Assembly (NCBI GenBank): GCA_964471915.1
Contig: CAYYID010000019.1
Coordinates: 26,992 to 90,991 of the forward strand
Length of the DNA stretch: 64,000 bases
From: JAIEPW01 sp964471915
GTDB lineage: Bacteria > Acidobacteriota > Terriglobia > Bryobacterales > Bryobacteraceae
Direction: 5' to 3'
Shown here: piece after piece, positions 62,406 to 64,000 of the stretch
How the letters are laid out: the number at the start of each line of letters is the position of its first letter
Position numbering within the stretch: position 1 is the first letter of the stretch
Notes under the pieces: generated by a model
Told to the model about the DNA's origin: nothing
The model's database searches: none
What the model saw: only the letters and a program-made list of their open reading frames with translations
Position numbers and translations under genes: made by a program

Positions 62406-63890
62406 CTACGCCGTCGCCCGGTGCCGCGAGTACGAGAAGTAAATCACCAGGCCCAGCAGCATCCATACCACGAACGCGATCCACGCCAGCAGCGGCAGAC
62501 TGAACATCAGCAACAGGCAGAACCCGACCGCCAGCAGCGGCACCACCGGCACCAGCGGCACCCGGAAGCCCCGCGCCCGCGCCGGCTGCGTCCGCCGCAG
62601 CACCAGGACCCCGAGCGACGCGATCGTGAACGCGAACAGCGTCCCGATGTTCGAGACCTCCGCCAGCGCGCCGATATCCCAGATCCCCGCGCCGATCCCG
62701 ACGACAAAGCCCGCGATCCACGTGGAAATGTGCGGCGTCCGGTGCTTCGGATGCACCCGCGAGAACAGATCCGGCAGCAGCTTGTCGCGCGACATCGCGA
62801 ACCAGATCCGCGCCTGCCCGTACTGGAACACCATCAGCGAACTGATCATGCCCACCAGCGCGCCCACCGTCACCACGAACCGGATGTTGTCCATCCCAAT
62901 CGCCTTCAAGGCGTTGGCCACGGGAGCCGCGTTGTTCAGCGTCTTCCAGTTCTGCACCCCCGTCAGCACCAGCGACACCGAAGCGTACAGCACCGCGCAG
63001 ATGATCAGCGTCGCCATGATCCCGATCGGCAGGTCCCGCTGCGGTTTCTTGCATTCCTCCGCGGCCGTCGACACTGAGTCGAACCCGATGTAGGTGAAGA
63101 ACACCAGCGCCCCGCCCGTCAGGATCCCGGTGAATCCGTTCGGCGCGAACGGCTGCCAGTTCTGGACGTTCACCGCGCGCGCCGCGCCGAAGATAAACAA
63201 CAGGATCGCGCCCAGCTTGATCAGCACCATCACGTTGTTCGTCTCCACGGACTCTTTTATCCCGCGCACCAGCACCATCGTCAGCAGCATCAGGATCAGA
63301 AACGCCGGCAGGTTGAACCAGTTGCCGGTGAACGAACTCGCCGCGATCACCGGACCCGACAACTGCGCCGGCAAGTGAAAGCCGAAGACATTCTCCAGCA
63401 GATCGTTCAGATATGCGCCGAAGCCCACCGCCACGGCCATGTTCGACACGGCGTATTCGAGGATCAGGTCCCAGCCGATGATCCACGCCACGATTTCGCC
63501 CAGCGAGGCGTAGGCGTAAGTATAGGCGGACCCCGCCACCGGGATCATGCTCGCCATCTCGGCATAACACAGGCCCGCCAGACCGCACGCCAGCGCCACC
63601 AGCAGAAACGACACCGAAATCGCGGGTCCAGCGCCCGGCCGTCCCACCGACGACACCGCGTCCGCGCCCTTCATGAGGATGTCGATCACCGGCGCGTGCA
63701 GCACGCTCGGGAAACTGAAGGTGACCCCCGCCGCGGCCGTCCCCGTCAGGGTAAAGATCCCCGCCCCGATTACGCTGCCGATGCCGAGCCCGATCAGGCT
63801 CCAGACGCCGAGCGTCCGCTTCAACTGGGCTTGCGGTTGCTCGCTGGCCGCGATCAGCGCGTCGATGGACTTGGTGCGAAAGAGATTCAC
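62406..63890 (-). CDS. APC-family amino acid permease (CAT type)
   Basis: Twelve-helix or more amino acid transporter. The unwound first helix motif GIGSVIGAGIFTLTGTAAA is diagnostic, followed by FLLVALACGLAGLCYAEMAS, and later YIGFDSVSTAAEECKKPQRD and the end segment LAWIAFVVWMLLGLVIYFSY. 494 residues. Similar proteins move cationic amino acids, but specificity is not certain. Converges with the exported hydrolase and is followed on its 5' side by a short gap before the partial gene at the window edge. Confidence 0.93.
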   Translation of the reverse strand: MNLFRTKSIDALIAASEQPQAQLKRTLGVWSLIGLGIGSVIGAGIFTLTGTAAAGVTFSFPSVLHAPVIDILMKGADAVSSVGRPGAGPAISVSFLLVALACGLAGLCYAEMASMIPVAGSAYTYAYASLGEIVAWIIGWDLILEYAVSNMAVAVGFGAYLNDLLENVFGFHLPAQLSGPVIAASSFTGNWFNLPAFLILMLLTMVLVRGIKESVETNNVMVLIKLGAILLFIFGAARAVNVQNWQPFAPNGFTGILTGGALVFFTYIGFDSVSTAAEECKKPQRDLPIGIMATLIICAVLYASVSLVLTGVQNWKTLNNAAPVANALKAIGMDNIRFVVTVGALVGMISSLMVFQYGQARIWFAMSRDKLLPDLFSRVHPKHRTPHISTWIAGFVVGIGAGIWDIGALAEVSNIGTLFAFTIASLGVLVLRRTQPARARGFRVPLVPVVPLLAVGFCLLLMFSLPLLAWIAFVVWMLLGLVIYFSYSRHRATA

Positions 63891-63925
63891 GCGCGCAATT
63901 GTACCGTACCGGTTTCAGGGATGGA

Positions 63926-64000
63926 TCACGGCGGAGGTGTCCGGCGGGCGATTTTTTCGTCGAGTTTGGCGAGGAAGACGCGCATGATTTCGGGGTGGGG
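63926..64000 (-). CDS. GPRTPEGKA-family conserved hypothetical (3' end only)
   Basis: The last 24 codons and stop of a gene that continues beyond the window. They read PHPEIMRVFLAKLDEKIA and then a short proline tail, matching the C-terminus of the protein at 1445-2155 (PHPEIMRVFLNKLDAKIV). Same family, unknown role. The reading frame is exact and open to the window edge. Confidence 0.65.
   Translation of the reverse strand, partial: PHPEIMRVFLAKLDEKIARRTPPP

Overview
The window looks like chromosome from a high-GC acidobacterium of the Bryobacterales/Solibacter type. The evidence is the combination of two large Oar-like TonB-dependent receptors with an N-terminal carboxypeptidase-regulatory domain, tandem VWA proteins of the acidobacterial type, a Solibacter-type TIGR03437-like secreted protein, a DUF1549/DUF1553 + DUF1501 pair, a winged-helix/TPR membrane regulator, and two copies (one at each window edge) of a small family beginning GPRTPEGKA and ending PHPEIMRVFL. 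The species cannot be fixed from the sequence alone.

Layout. 1-1.3 kb: the 3' part of a ComEC-type metallo-beta-lactamase gene with more A/T-rich codons than its surroundings, possibly the edge of an acquired segment. 1.4-18.4 kb: mostly metabolic and cell-envelope genes (protoporphyrinogen oxidase, glucosaminidase-like hydrolase, CurA-type oxidoreductase, thiolase, aroA + histidine kinase, exported asparaginase-type hydrolase, PLP decarboxylase, Acg-type nitroreductase, M19-like dipeptidase, diguanylate cyclase, clpP, penicillin acylase). 18.5-21.7 kb: a 2OG-Fe(II) oxygenase, a bacterial gasdermin (19510-20280), a small secreted PPG-repeat protein starting 2 bp after it, and an unrecognised secreted protein. 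21.7-26.2 kb: cytochrome oxidase subunit III, rluB, an MBL hydrolase, lipA and a second thiolase. 26.2-30 kb: the first TonB-dependent receptor. 30-31.3 kb: a decayed ISNCY-type transposase that cuts off a HEPN-like gene, itself preceded by a frameshifted partner. 31.3-34.8 kb: NTF2-like protein, Tat-exported thiamine-diphosphate enzyme and cytochrome c in one operon, then a beta-barrel protein. 34.9-38.2 kb: the DUF1549/DUF1501 pair. 38.3-41.1 kb: hrcA-grpE-dnaJ behind a strong sigma70-like promoter. 41.2-44.2 kb: two VWA proteins, a 68-residue protein and a cation diffusion facilitator, tightly packed. 44.2-48.4 kb: solitary HigA-like antitoxin, two glycosyltransferases, a barrel protein and an esterase. 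48.4-52.9 kb: an AbrB-like fragment ending in a perfect 19-bp inverted repeat, the TPR regulator, the TIGR03437-like protein, a BON protein and a small unknown. 52.9-64 kb: ABC-F ATPase, second TonB-dependent receptor, rsmD, recG, an exported alpha/beta hydrolase with a probable signal-peptide frameshift, an APC amino acid permease, and the 3' end of the second GPRTPEGKA-type gene.

The most notable locus is the gasdermin. The N-terminal MGFC, the LGYNVVR motif and the late VVFGFQ strand match the bacterial pore-forming family closely, yet no caspase-like, trypsin-like or other obvious activating protease lies next to it. Second is the periplasmic thiamine-diphosphate enzyme paired with a cytochrome c. 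No tRNA, rRNA, CRISPR array or prophage was seen by eye.
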